64,000 bases of DNA from Daedaleopsis sinensis (taxonomy: Eukaryota; Basidiomycota; Agaricomycetes; Polyporales; Polyporaceae): NCBI GenBank assembly GCA_033807695.1, contig CM066306.1, positions 868,001 to 932,000 on the forward strand, in the 5' to 3' direction. The translations under genes and the position numbers were made by a program. Shown here one piece after another: positions 31,999-44,249 of this stretch (positions are counted from its first letter, which is position 1; each line of letters begins with the position of its first letter). The notes below the pieces were generated by a model. That model searched no databases, was not told the origin of the DNA, and worked only from the letters and a program-made list of their open reading frames with translations.

Positions 31999-34900
31999 CT
32001 AGGCGTCCGCGTCGCTGTCGCTCGCCGCACTGTCGCTCTCGTCCTGGCCCCACACCGCAAACGCCCTCCGCTGCAGCGCGTCATGCGACCGTTCGCGCGA
32101 CCGGCTGCGCGTGTACGCCGGGCGCCCGTTGACGGGTGTCGGTGTCCGAGGGCTGTCGCCCTCGACCTCGCGGTCGCGCGGGATGCGCACGCGCGTGCTG
32201 AGGTGGACCGAGTGCGGCCCGCGGATGTCGTCGCGGTCCCCGCGCTCGCCGCGCTGGAAGTCCGCCATCGCGGCGAGCGACGAGGACGAGGAGTTGTTCG
32301 AGAACGCCGAGCCTTGGTGCGCGAACTGCACGTGCCGCGGGGACACGCGCGGCGGGTGCGGGTGTGGGCCGACAAAGCGGTCGGGGGTGTCGACGCCGGA
32401 CTTGAGGCCCGAGTTCGTGGATGTGGCGGACAGATGGGGGTTGCCTTGCGCGAGGAGGCGCGCGGCGTTCTCCGGGGTCCGTTCGCTGTCGCCGTCCTCG
32501 ACTTTTTCTTTGCCGAGAGCGGCTTCCTGCGGGGTGAGCTTCACGGCCTCTGACGTGCTGGGAGAGTCGGACGAGGATAGGTCGTCGATGTCGAACTTCT
32601 CGTCTTCCTCATCGCTGACCTCGTCCTCTTCGTCCAGGTCGTCCCCGTCCTCGTCCCCGTCATCATCGTCTTTCGGCGCGTCCTGGTGCTTCGGCGCGGT
32701 TGGGGTCGGCCCGTCATTATGTTTGCCTTCTGGAGAACGTTTGCGGGACTTGCGCGCCGGGCTCTCCTCCTCGACGACCACGAACGACTTCTGGCGCTCG
32801 CGCTCGTTCCACTTGAGCGTCCGTGAGATGGAATGGAACCAATCGCGCGATTGTGACTCAGCACAGACAGTCGGGAAAGGATACTTTGAAGCGGTCACTT
32901 TGATATGATCGCCCTCTGCACTGTCGTTCAGTATACCATGACGTGATGCGTCCAAATGGCCACTCACGCTTCAGCTCCACGCGCCCGCGACCATCGAACG
33001 ACGCCCAGGCAGTGCTTCGCGAGTTGAACGGGACGCATATGCGCAACTCCATGGTGTCTGGAAGGAGCATCGGTCGGAAGGATAGTGTATGTGGGCATAG
33101 TGGGGTGATGAGGATAGCCGGGATTTCAGGATGTACTAGTGAACCTCCGGCAGATAACTGGGCGATGGTCAGCTACATATCTAAACGACGTCCCAGAATA
33201 AACCTACTGAGTATGCGGTCGAGCCGGTAGGTGTAGCCACACAAAGACCGTCCGCTTGCACAGTAGTCAAGTGGTGCTCGTCACCTGCAAGGTAGAACGC
33301 GGTTCAGACGGAGCTCTGAGGATGAGAACGTGGAACTTACCAAACAGCTCGAGCAAACTAACGTAGGGACTCGGTCCACGGTCGACCACCAGGTCGTTCA
33401 GGACCTCAAAGCACTCGACCGGACGTGTCGAAAAACACATGATCTCCTTGTCCTTGGCGCCCACTTTCCCTCCGAGCGTGACGCCGCTTTCGAGCGCATC
33501 CCAGCCGCCCTCCTCGATATTGCGCATGAGGATCTCGCCGGTGTCGCCCTTCTTGATCGCACGGCGCGCCTTGCCGTTCTTGTCGGGGGAGATGGCACGG
33601 TAGACGGTGCACGTGAACCGCATGCGCAGGTTCACACGGATGCCGTCGTCGATCGCGTTGTCCATCACTTTCTGGTGGTCCGCGAAGTCGAAGTTCGTGA
33701 GGAACCCGAGCGATCCGAGCGCGAACGGAAGCACGGGCGGCACTATTTTCTGGAACAGCCATGAAGTGAAGAGGACGGTGCCATCGCCTCCGAGCTATGA
33801 TTATGATAGATCAGACTGGCAGCAGAGGATGGCGGCATGGAGGCAGGGATGCACTCACTGTGACGACGAAGTCGAACAGATGCGGGCTGCGGCTGCACAT
33901 CTCGGCCGTCCAGTACCGGAGCTGGCCCTGCTGGCCCTCGTACGGGTGGCTATCTCCGTTGCTCAAGTTCGAGAACGACGAGGCGCTCGACGTGCGCCGC
34001 TTCGGGAAGGGCACGAAGAGCTCGGGATGGTCGCGCGCGAGCCCGGCAGCATCAAATCTTCTTGACGTCTTGAGCTGAGCGTCTACGTAGCTGTGGTAAC
34101 ATGTCAGCACCGAACGGATTAGCGACCGATGGCCCTCCTGAGTCATCCTGCGGCCGGACGAACGTGTCGACACCAGCGTGTTACGCGGACTCCGTAAGTC
34201 GCCACACGTTGTAGAAGACGTCTCTGTCTCGGTCCACACCGCCTGCGAGGTCGAGACCGAGGCGAAAACGTGTCTACAACGGTAGTATACGCGAGCGGCT
34301 GAGTACGAGACAACCCGTGATGAACTTCTTGACTCATAAGACACGGACGACTCGGGTGGAGCAACAGATGCATCCTTGCTTGATCTCGTCTACCCCCGCG
34401 GTGGTGGGGTGCGAGCGAATCCTCGACGGATGGGTACGAAACCAATCTTGCTGAGATTGCCACGATGGGATGTGGGGCAGGAAAGCCCATGGGGGCAGAG
34501 GAGAACACTGGGACAGGAGAGAACACTCACACAATCATGCCCCGATCGGTGCCCCGCTTCTTGAGCATGAGGTAGAGGGCGAGCTCGTGCGTGAGCTTGA
34601 TGAGACGGTTGTCTCGCGCCTTGGTGACGATGAGGACGCTCTGGATGTGCGACCGGACGCGAGTGCGACCTGGATGCGAGGTGAGCATCGCCGCGAAGGC
34701 GACGCCGCAGGCAGCCAGACAGGAGGACGATGCACTGACCAAGCTTCTTGCTCACTTCCCGCACCCCGACCGCCGTCTCCGCGAGCCGCTTCGTGAGGCT
34801 CGGCGCATACACGCGCTCGTCGTCGTCGTCCGCGTACGGGGACAGGGTCTCGCTGTACGAGTCCGAGACCGTCCCGTCCAGGTAGCCGTTGGTGTGCGGC

Positions 34901-35367
34901 GCCTCCCGCGCCTGGAGATCGAGATCGCGGGGCTGTTCGTCGTAGATGGAGCCGAGCCAGTTCATGAGGGAGTCGCCCTGCAGTTTGGAGTGCAGGAAGC
35001 AGGGCGATCCTATGGCTGGAGAAGGCGCACGGCGTTGGGAGTGGGTCGGAGGAGGGTGGGTCTGGTTCGGGACCGAATGGTGAGTAATTGTGGGAGTCTT
35101 GGACAGCGCAGGAGGCCCTTCGAGCGTCATGGACACGCCGTTGGTCCTTGTGCCGTTAAGCAACGCTGTTCCGGACTGTGGCCTTCCTGAGGATATCTCA
35201 GGAGACTGCTGGGGGTCGAGGACGACATTTGGGGTCCACTCGGAGGAGCTTTGCATGATGTGGAGGTTTGAGGGGCGACTCGACCTGCGAGAGAGCGAGG
35301 GGCGGATGTCCTGCCAGGACGGGGTCGTCGGGGGTGTCGAGAACGTTTCGTTGTCCGGAGAGTGCAT
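31999..35367 (-). CDS. NAD(+) kinase with long disordered N- and C-terminal extensions
   Basis: ATG at 35367, TAG at 31999-32001, roughly 900 aa from about seven exons. The N-terminal 200 residues are Ser/Pro-rich and end LAETAVGVREVSKKLG. The core begins IQSVLIVTKARDNRLIKLTH near 34650. It continues with YWTAEMCSRSPHLFDFVVT, then LGGDGTVLFTSWLFQKIVPP across an intron near 33800 (the GGDGT nucleotide-binding motif) and FALGSLGFLTNFDF. Next come DGLCVATPTGSTAYS with LSAGGSLVHP over a 50-base intron near 33190, and PMLLPDTMELRICVPF. These are the diagnostic blocks of the ATP-NAD kinase family. It makes NADP from NAD and ATP, presumably in the cytosol like yeast Utr1. After ASKYPFPTVC the protein adds about 290 residues that yeast enzymes lack. 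These are acidic (DDDDGDEDGDDLDEEDE), then basic/Ser-rich, and end DSAASDSDADA. Confidence 0.9.
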
Positions 35368-35776
35368 CGTAAAGGGAGCCCAGAAGAGTCTGCGTGAGAG
35401 GGTCTGCGCGAGAGGGTCTGCGCGATTTGCGTGAAAACGGAGAGTAACAGAAATGCGTGTGAGCTGGCAGGGCTGTAGTTATATGTCGTCTTCTAGACGT
35501 GCGGGACGTAAGAGAGATGTTGTCCAGACGACAGCGCCAGGGCAAGGTAGAGTGTTGAGCTGTGTTGAGGAAGAGTCTAGAGATCATTTGGCCGTGTCCG
35601 AAGTGCGCAAGCAGGCCGATTGGTCAACATAATCGGCTTGTTATCTAATCTAATCATTGCTCTAAACCAATTGAAGCCTCGCTTCAAACGTTTCAAATGT
35701 CACTCTATGCCACTCTAATGGCCATTACTAATACTTACATTCGGCCTCAAACTACAATATCAATGGCAGTCCATCC
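35368..35776. other. Upstream region of the NAD kinase gene
   Basis: AT-richer sequence from 35630 on; no coding signal. It contains the leader and promoter of the minus-strand NAD kinase gene. Confidence 0.45.
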
Positions 35777-35960
35777 CACGACGGGCATCCCGATATTTTT
35801 GACGGGTGAAAAGGCGTGCAAAATCGGCCGCTGGAGGTAACCCTTTTCGCACAAAGGAGCCCTTTCAACGACTTTTGTATGGCTTTTGGCCCTGGGATGC
35901 CTTGTGCGGCCAAAATCGGACGCCTTTTCTCCCGTACAAAATATCCGGATGCCCGCCGTG
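35777..35960. mobile_element. 184-bp fold-back/MITE-like element
   Basis: The two ends are long imperfect inverted repeats of about 53 bases. The left end reads cacgacgggcatcccgatat and goes on to gaaaaggcgtgcaaaatcgg. The right end, reverse-complemented, reads cacggcgggcatccggatat and goes on to gaaaaggcgtccgattttgg. About four-fifths of positions agree. The loop is about 75 bases and has no coding capacity. The octamer gtccatcc lies directly left of the element and again six bases right of it, a possible imprecise target-site duplication. Class (MITE or other fold-back) is inference. Confidence 0.7.
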
Positions 35961-38247
35961 TCCCAGGTCCATCCTCATCGATGCCTCATCACCGAACCAT
36001 CACCATCTGCACCAAATCTGCTCTTCTGCAGCGCTGTCAGCTGCTTTGATGCTGAGCATCTCCTTCAAACCAGCCCCGGCGGCCTCCCACGATACCAGGG
36101 GCATTCCGATTCGTTCTTGATCGTCGTGGATTCCCAGGTCGTCCTCCGGTTGCAACCCATCCCAGATAAAAACGTGGGTCATCTTCAAAGCGACCACAGT
36201 CGATCCCAGTTACAGCGATCACTACGCTATATACTTACTGCCACATGCCATAAGCCACATGTATGCTATGAAGTTATGATGAAGTCGCCTTGCCATCGCC
36301 GGGACAGACGCATCAACTTGAAACGGATCCCTTAAGCTGCAGTGAGTAACTCTGTGGCCTGAGGATTTGCCGCCGTGGCCCAGCACCAGTCACTCGAAGC
36401 GATAATATTGGCCACCCTTTCCTCCTCAACTTGTCTCGGACCTATCCATGGTGATGCACGGGAGCGGGTGGTACCACGGCGGATGGGTACGAAGCTACTT
36501 CCAAGCATGCTCGATACCTCGAGCAGCACGGCGAGTACATATCGCAGCAGCCAGGAACTCAGGTGATGCTGACTGCCGTCATTTGCGTTGTAGGTTTGTG
36601 GTTCATCGTTGGGACGGGGGGGAGGAGGAGGATATCTCAGCCGCAGCAGGTACGTCGTGAGACTCGTAAGGCCGTGTGTTTTCACCCATAATGGTTACTA
36701 GTGCGAGGAACACACACTATAATGCACGTCCATTTCAGCCTCAGAGAGTCTTCTCTTGCTGGGCGGTCAGCACGGTCAACGTTCGACCGTCGACTATACT
36801 AGACAGAAGCCACGATGGCCAGCAGAGGAGTTAACATCCCTCAGACTTGAGCGACTATGGTAGTAATACCTCTCGTTCTTAGAGTCGCCAACCGTCGATA
36901 GTCGCTTCATACCTAGTGCTAAGTGCGGTTGTTGAATAACAGTTGAACGCAGCTACGACAGTTGGAACGACCTGGCCAACCTTCTACTTACGCGACTCCC
37001 AATCGACAACCTCAGCCTCAGATAGTCTATCTCCGATGGTCGACCATCGCCGGTTTGGGGCCAGCCAAGTACTGCTATATGCACCAGTGCCACCACGAGT
37101 CCCAACGCCGACGGCAACGTTCAATTGGTGTAACACTACACCCTATAGCTACTGGTGACTATGGAGCACTCGCGCAGAATTCGATCTGTGACGGCGAGCT
37201 TCGAGCCAGTAACACTCCTGTTCTCATGCCCCGGAACACCACGGTACCGGAGATGGGGTGCGAGACTTCAGGAGATTTCTACAGCGCCGGTGAGGTAGGA
37301 GGAGATGGACAGGTGGCAGGTGCAGTGCACATACATAGCTCTCTGATCTTTAAATTGGGCGTTCGCTGAACATCGATCATTATCCCACTTAGCAGATATA
37401 CGCAATATGGTTGCTGTGGGAAACATTGTTGATCTTCAACCGTCTTCAGAATCACTACATACCCAAAGCTGTTATTCTTTGCAATATGTGCGTATGTTCC
37501 CCTCACCTGATCAAGGCGGTGCCAGAGTTCTTACATACATCTGTTGTGCCTCACAGTTCCTGGTGCCGTTGTCACCTATCTAGTCACCAGTGCTCACTGC
37601 GCTGATCCAACCTTGCCAGTGCGAACATGTCATGTTGGTGGCCGTGTCGTTGTGGCGCTGGGCATAATGAACTCTTGGTAGGCATATTCCGAGAATTGTG
37701 TTTTCACCCGCCTCTTTGACTGTATTCCGTGTCTCACTGTCGGTCAGCCAGATATCGTCACGAGAACATACATTAGGTTAACATGCCAAATCTCCCATGC
37801 AGTCGTAAAGATAGCTCACACACAAACCGCACATGCCATCACACACACGGAGGTCGGACATGATTCGCCCACGTGCGTGCGGGGTCGACAACAATTACTC
37901 CCGAAGCTGCACAGGTGTGCTACCAAACCTGACGCGCACTTTCCTGTACACATCAGTCTTCGCTCGAAACCTTTCTCTTGGCCCCTCCTCGGCGCAATAC
38001 GCGACCAGCCGCCCGTTCTCCCGAATCAAGTGTCATGGCATCGAAGCGGCCCGTCCATGTGTGTCCACTCCTCAAATAGTCGTCTCGGAAGCTTCTCTGA
38101 TCCCCAGCTGCCGGACCAGCCCACCCTTCTTAAACCCCTCGCAGCCAACTTTCCTGTCTTCACGCTCACGCGCACGCCCCGCACCCTTCGTTCATTTGGG
38201 TTCCTCGTTCACGTCTCAACGACCGACTCCTTACCAACGTCGTCAAC
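35961..38247. other. 2.3-kb intergenic region, no supported gene
   Basis: Scattered open frames only. A plus frame near 36943-37155 reads LLYAPVPPRVPTPTATFNW with suggestive composition but no family match I can name, and it is followed by stops. 37830-38247 is pyrimidine-rich and likely holds the promoter of the PLC-like gene. Confidence 0.45.
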
Positions 38248-39656
38248 ATGCGAGCAGTGTCCTTCCTCCTGGGTGTTGCGGCCGCCGCCGTTTCCGTCAG
38301 CGCTGCTGTGGTCCGCGAGAAGAGGTGTGTGGGGCGTCATTGTGCTCGTAGCCTTGCGAACGGTTGCCAGAGTGCGACACTTGCTGACTGCCCGACTTCG
38401 GGGTTCAGAGCGACTGTCTGCAACAGCCACGCCGAGCTTTGCGATCGCAGTTACGGAAACACGACGTTCTTTGGTTGTGAGTGACGAACCGCCTCTGATT
38501 GCCAGACGGGAATAGTGTCTGATATGCCCGTAGCCCACGACTCGTTTGCGTTCAGCAGCGACCCTTTCGCCCGTGAGTGCGAGTTGCGCTCTAACATGTG
38601 ATACGAAGCTGAACCCATGGTTAGTCGCCCGTGACCAGGAAGTCGACATCCCTACACAGCTTGGTCTGGGTGTGCGGTTGCTGCAGGCACAGTCCCATAT
38701 GTTCGTGCATCCGAAAGATGTCTGTGGTTGATGCAGCTGACCTGTGCGACGCAGGAAAGATAATGTTTTGCATTTCTGCCATACCAGTGAGTGTATTATA
38801 CTCGGTCGCGACATGCTTTTGATCCAAGTTGCTGATACTGCGTAAACAGGCTGCGTACGACCGCGAATCTTCTTGTACCTAGGATATTTCTCATGGTTGC
38901 TCTATGTTCTCTAGTCTCTGTTTGATGGCGGCGCTGTCGTGGACTACCTGAAGAAGGTCAACACCTTCCTCCAGGCAAATCCCAACGAGGTTCTCACGCT
39001 CATCTTCACCAACCCCGAAGGTGTCTCCCTCCCCGATGTCTGGGCCCCGGCATTCGAGCAGTCTGGCATCGCATCCCTCGCGTTCGTGCCCCCGCACCTG
39101 CCCATGAAGCAGAGCGAGGTATGTTGTCCGGCAGACTAGCGACAGACTCTGAAATTCATGCGGCTTCCGATGCAGTGGCCGACGCTGGGCCAGATGATCG
39201 ACAGCGGCAAGCGCGTCGTCGTCTTCCTCGACGCGGGCGCGGATAACGACCGGAGCGTGCCGTACCTCCTGCCCGAGTTCCCCATGATCTGGGAGACGCC
39301 CTTCTCCGTAACGGACGCTTCCTTCCCGTGCTCCGTTGACCGCATCAGCGGCCCGCTCTCGACCGAGGACCACATGTACATGATCAACCACTCGTTCAAC
39401 GTCGAGATTCTCCCGGGGGTCATCGTCAGCGACCCCCTCGAGGCGCAGACGACGAACGGCGTCGACTCGTGCGTGGCGTGGGCGATCGTGCGGCGAATGC
39501 AGCTGACCACCGTTCTCTGTCTCTGTTAGGATCCTCGCCAACGTGGCCGGCTGCCAGGGCTTCGCAGCCGGGCGCGCCCCGAACTTCGTCCTCCTCGACT
39601 GGGTGAACATCGGCCAGGGCCTCGACGCCGTGACGCGGCTCAACGAGCTTGCGTGA
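38248..39656 (+). CDS. Secreted PLC-like phosphodiesterase (PI-PLC X-like TIM barrel)
   Basis: ATG at 38248 with signal peptide MRAVSFLLGVAAAAVSVSAA. A Cys-rich start (NGCQSATLADCP, VCNSHAELCDRSYGNTTFFG) follows. After an intron, AHDSFAFSSDPFA supplies the His equivalent to the catalytic HDS of PI-PLC X domains. Further exons read NQEVDIP-like (DQEVDIPTQLGLGVRLLQAQ), VVDYLKKVNTFLQANPNEVL, LIFTNPEGVSLPDVW, WPTLGQMIDSGKRVVVFLDA and FVLLDWVNIGQGLDAVTRL, the usual order in this fungal family. The frame closes at NELA-TGA (39654-39656). That TGA lies inside gtgagt, so a further exon to 39951 is possible (see findings). Family members are extracellular and of uncertain substrate. Small exons between 38500 and 38920 were placed by eye. 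Confidence 0.85.
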
Positions 39657-41760
39657 GTAACCCCCAGAGATGCGTGCACTCTTATACCCCCCGCCGCTCC
39701 CCACCGCCGCCCATCCCTCCGCTGTCATGCTTTCGCGGGATGGGCCGTCCGTGTTGCGTCTGCGTCTCTGGTTTCGTTCCCGTTTCCGGTGGCAGTCGAT
39801 GCTGAGGAGCGAAGGGCCGCACGCGTTGCCGCAACACAGAGGGAGACCGGCGAACTCGGGTGTGTGGAGGCTGGCGGCGGGGCGACCGCCTGGATGGGTG
39901 CTGGCTCTGGCTGTGTTACTAGTAGTGACGATAACGATGACGATGCACTAGCCGATGTTGGCTGTGAGATTGGATGGCCGGCGGGCGTGGTCAATGTCGC
40001 AGGCATCAGCCTACTTAGTCGGCGGGCGAGAACCGACCGGGTGGCGACGCGTTGAACCCAAACCTGCATCTATCGGCTGAGCAGACTCCGGCGCCGCGAA
40101 TACAGACTGGTGAAGTGTTAAGACATCACTGGGCGGATGGCATGCCTGAGGCCTGTCGTCGGGTGAGGATCATAAGCTTGAGCTGCTTGTCGCGATCGAT
40201 TCATCAGCTACGCGTGTGACTCACAATGACATGGACGATTGCTTGAACATTGAAGTTCATTGACATTGCCGCATCCTGATGCAGTCAGAGAGTAGGTAAT
40301 CTTCATGAGGCGTAAAGATGGATCCACCTGTCCTGTTAGCTGATTTTCTTGAGAGCGTGACGTACAGGACAAGCTCCTCGAATTGAAAGCTGCGATCGTC
40401 GGGGCGAAACACCGATGGGCGCTAGGAACGTTTTTGAACATGGCAGATCCCACGACTTACCACTGCTTGCTCGAGCACCACCGTCTTGATCACCATGTCG
40501 TCGCTGAAGCTGGATGCACCAAGTCTATCGACCATAGTTGCTAGGGATCTCTAGATTTTACGAGAGGGTATCGCGGACGGTATGCATGTCACACTGACGA
40601 CCGTACATAACGAGTTGCCAGCGTTTCATAGGCGGCTTCCTCTTCTCAGCACTAGCCTCCGATCCGACCTACCCTCTTCGAGCTTTCGCATCATCTTCTT
40701 GTGTTCGCTATCGGGGACCGGATGCACTCCAAGCCTGCTTGAGACCGCGAGCTGCTCATCTCGAGTATGCTCGAGCTCCGGCCGCTGTCGCTTGTCAGAC
40801 ATGCCGGAGTTACCTCGTCTTCCATCCGTCGTGCGTGCGCATCGTTTACGTGCGCGTACATTGACGTCGATGTTCTGCTTGCGAGCCTCGTGGGTCTGCC
40901 TCCGACTACGTACCTGTGCCGGCCACCGTTTCCCAGCGCGTCGTCGTCTGCGGTGGTGACGGTACCGGGACCGCCGCCACCTCAGGTGAGTGGCATCCAT
41001 CTTGTCAGCCTTCCAGTCTTCCTTCTCCGCGAACAAGTACTCGAAAAGGTCGATCTAACTCCGCCTAGTCCCGCGAGCAGGCACACTTGCACCGAATGCT
41101 CAGGAAGAAGCGCGTACTAGGCCCTTACTACCACGCGCCACGAGCTATATCGTTATGGGACCGCTTATGCGCCCGGAATCCCTGGCAATACGTTTATAGG
41201 ACATACTCGAGCAGCGGTCCTCACAAGGACCTCGTTGGCGAAGTCGCAGAGGCCTTCGATCCTAGGGATCCTTTCTCGTACTATCGCAATATATGGTCGT
41301 CATCATACGGAAAACACTCCAGGTATGTTCCCAAGGCAAATGCGGACACGAATAACCGGACGCATATCATGGTAGTGACCCGTATCTGTGATTATCCACG
41401 CTGTGCTGTCGCGGAAGACGGAGGAGGCGACAGGGAGGCCGAGCATTGCGGGCAGAAGACGCGGAATCGAGCGGCCGGTAGCTCGTGCGCGCGTATGCAG
41501 TCTGTCTCGCTTCCGTCGTCCTGTCCGTGTTCGGTATGGAAATCGACCCTCGCGGAGTTGCAGCAGGTCGTGGCCGCCACACTGAGTTACGGTGCGCGAA
41601 GGACGCCCTCCTTGTGCCCGAACCTTCTCTGCTTCCCTTCTCGTCCCGTCCTTATTAGACCCTGCTCCTCCATGCAATGACCCTCCCCGACACCCCCAGG
41701 CCCCTCGCCCCCCGTGGCTCCTGCCGCTCCTCGAATCTCTGCCCAGTGGATCACCTGCAC
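39657..41760. other. 2.1-kb region with possible gene fragments
   Basis: On the minus strand, ATG at 40535 begins MVDRLGASSFSDDMVIKTVV and LEQAV at a GTAAGT. The following exon near 40390 reads FQFEELVLYVTLSRKSAN in a phase that does not join cleanly. Another minus-strand fragment near 41035 reads FEYLFAEKEDWKADKMDAT. They may be remnants of one gene or two, but no complete model or family could be supported. Confidence 0.35.
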
Positions 41761-43961
41761 CCATGGCCGACCAGCCAGGGCTGGCTGCAGCTGCGCAAAA
41801 CGCGGAGGTAGCAGCATTGATCACTTCAATAAGGGACATTCGCTACACACAACTGGTCTCGTGTATGTTGCGATCTACTCGTCGATGCGTCGACTATCCT
41901 GGTGCACTGATACCCCTTTCTATCAGTCGTCGCTGCTACGATCGTTGTTTATGATTATGGTATGTATAGAGTCCGCGAAGCGAGCCCAGGATGCATATTT
42001 TGACCTATACCTTGCCAGTTGTATGCTTTGAACGTGAAGTGGAGCTCATATGGGTATGCATTGTGACCCGTCGCCAAGCGGGGCGGGGGGCTGATTGGGC
42101 TATCGTATGCAGAGGAAGAGGTGGTCGGTCATCAAACTCGCCTTTCTATGGGTACGTCTAGAAACGGTAGGAGGGGTGCCTCGCCGCCCATCTGCTCATA
42201 TGGGTTTCCCTTTGCAGCACCGATATCTTGGAGTCTTCTGCGCACTGTAAGCCTATTTATGCTCATGTCACTGAACCTTGCCTCATGCCCACTCGGGTGC
42301 AGACTCCAGGCTTATGGTTAGTCGCCGGGCTCACATGCCCGTGCAACGAGGTTGTGCTGATCTTGTTGTCGTAGCTCTGAACGCGCCTCGCATCAACGAT
42401 GAGGTGAGTGAAACCTCCGTTGTCATGGTCTTGCGCTGACTTACAGCACTAGTTGTAAGCACATGCCTTGTCTCATCGACTTCGGGGGCACCTGACATCC
42501 CGCCACCATCTGTCAAGCTGCGCCTTCTGGTTCTACTGGGAGACCTGGGGGTATTGTGCGGTCCTGTTCACTTCGGAAGGTTTGTCGATATCGGAATATC
42601 AGGTTGCTCGTTGCTGATGATCTCCTTTGTGACCGCAGCCGTGCTTCTACTGTGGATATACGTCGTGTACAGTAAAAATCGCTGGATCCTGGCGATCATT
42701 TCTATATGTTACGTCGCCGAGGTAGTCGGCGTCGTCACAATTCTTACTTACTCTTTCCAGAGCTTTCAAGGTACGAGCTACCATCTTCTACACTAGACTC
42801 GCTCTGACAGCCGGAGAAGCTCTTTCCTTCGTAGCCTTTGAAGTCCAGTTCTGTTACATGGCAAATATCGGGAAACCGATTCATCTCCTCTGGGTGCCTA
42901 TTCTCGGCTACAACACACTCCTTCTGCTCCTCTTTGTCTACCGAGGATGTGCGGGATCCATCTGGAAAGGGGGCACGCGGTGGTCGTATAGCTACGATAG
43001 CCTCCTCGACACGATCTACAAACATTCTCTCCTAAACTTCCTCGCGTAGGGATCCTCTCGACCCTCCGTGCACGGAGAGCGTTCCTAACATTTTCTTCCC
43101 AAGAATCTTTGTATCATATCTTGCGTGTGCCATCATCTGGCTCACATGCAGCGTGAGTCACCTCATCACTTACGCACCTCCCCGACACTAACCCACTCGC
43201 AGCTCGGCCTCTACCAGATACCCGTCAGCTTCGCCCTCGCGCTGAGCATCACCAATTGCACTCGCCTCCTCCTCAACATCCGCCGCGCGTACTATTCGGG
43301 CAGCCCCGACCACGACCCCGTCCTTTACGACGTTCCCCACGACGCGGGCAAGCGGACCCCGCCCGCTCCCCTCCCTGAGCTCGCGCTCGCGTATCCCTCG
43401 CTCGACCCCGAGCGCGACGTGCAAATGTCCCCCATCTCCGCGTTCCCCATCTCTGCGTCCTCCCTCTCTGCGTCTTCAGGGCTCTCGCAACTCTCGGGCT
43501 CGACCCTCATCGAGCCAACGCCGGGAAGCCCAGTGAGCACGATCCGCCTCTTCCCGGGCTCGGGCTCGGGCTCGGGATACGGCACTGGCTCCAGCCGCAG
43601 CCCATCTGCAGAGAGCGTCCGACAGCAGGTCTACTCCTCTCGAAGTAGGAGCGCGAGCGCGAGCACGAGTGCGTTGACGATCCAGGTCGCTGCGCCTCCC
43701 CCGCTCGCACGCGCACCTGCGCAAGCCTCGCGCCCGCGCCCCGAGGCGCCCCCGTCCTTCTTGTCGCCGTTCACGGAGGAGTACACGCACGCGCGCACGG
43801 CATACCTCGCGCGCGTCGATCCTGAGTGGTGGCAGTGTCACGCGGACGCGAACCACTGTCTATTTGAGGAGGACGAGAGCCGGAGACGCGAGGCGGGCGG
43901 GGTGTGCGTTGCACCGACTCGGAGCTCGAGGTCGCGGATTTCGTACGGGGTAGCGGTTTGA
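41761..43961 (+). CDS. DUF6533 seven-helix membrane protein
   Basis: ATG at 41761. Very small exons separated by 50-65-base introns assemble into the family signature: IRDIRYTQLVSF with VAATIVVYDYV, then CFEREVELIW, then KRWSVIKLAFLW (42115-42160) and HRYLGVFCAL. Later parts read AVLLLWIYVVYSKNRWIL and ISICYVAEVVGVVTILTY (near 42640-42760), then FEVQFCYMANIGKPIHLLW-type helices and SFVYRG. The last exon is long (from 43203). It reads LGLYQIPVSFALALSITNC, RLLLNIRRAYYSG, then a Ser/Pro cytoplasmic tail ending with TGA at 43959-43961. YDY..FEREVELIW is the diagnostic DUF6533 motif. The family is large in Agaricomycetes and of unknown function; it resembles GPCRs in topology only. The DUF6534 gene next to it, transcribed toward it, belongs to a related family. 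Confidence 0.85.
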
Positions 43962-44249
43962 CGCGCCGTCGTCTTTATGATAGACTTGTCAGTGCCGCAG
44001 CGTCGGGCGTCGTGTGATATCGATTGGACTGGGATTTGTTGCATAACATGACATGTGTACTCTGTATCGTCTTGCATTAGACTGTGACTGTTGTCGTCGT
44101 TAGCGGGCCCAGTAGCCTCGGGTGGAGCATTCGAATTTGGTCGTCGTTGGCTCGCAGCAATGTGCCTCCGACTTCCGCCTGCTAGATCGCAGGACAACAC
44201 ATACTGATTCACGCCATCGGTGATCCCCACTCGCAGCGGATATGCCACT
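43962..44249. other. Short convergent intergenic region
   Basis: 3' flank of the DUF6533 gene, running into the edge of the duplicated block. No gene was seen. Confidence 0.45.

Noticed and set aside
35777..35960. Reading the fold-back element as a coding gene through its open frames.
   Set aside because: The frames are short, overlap on both strands because of the inverted arms, and have no domain.
34425..36500. A shared 14-base string acggatgggtacga(a)-like at about 34428 and 36480.
   Set aside because: Too short to call a repeat; flanks do not align.
40200..40535. A minus-strand start MVDRLGASSFSDDMVIKTVV with a GTAAGT donor.
   Set aside because: The next exon does not join in phase and no family is recognisable, so it is described only as a possible fragment.
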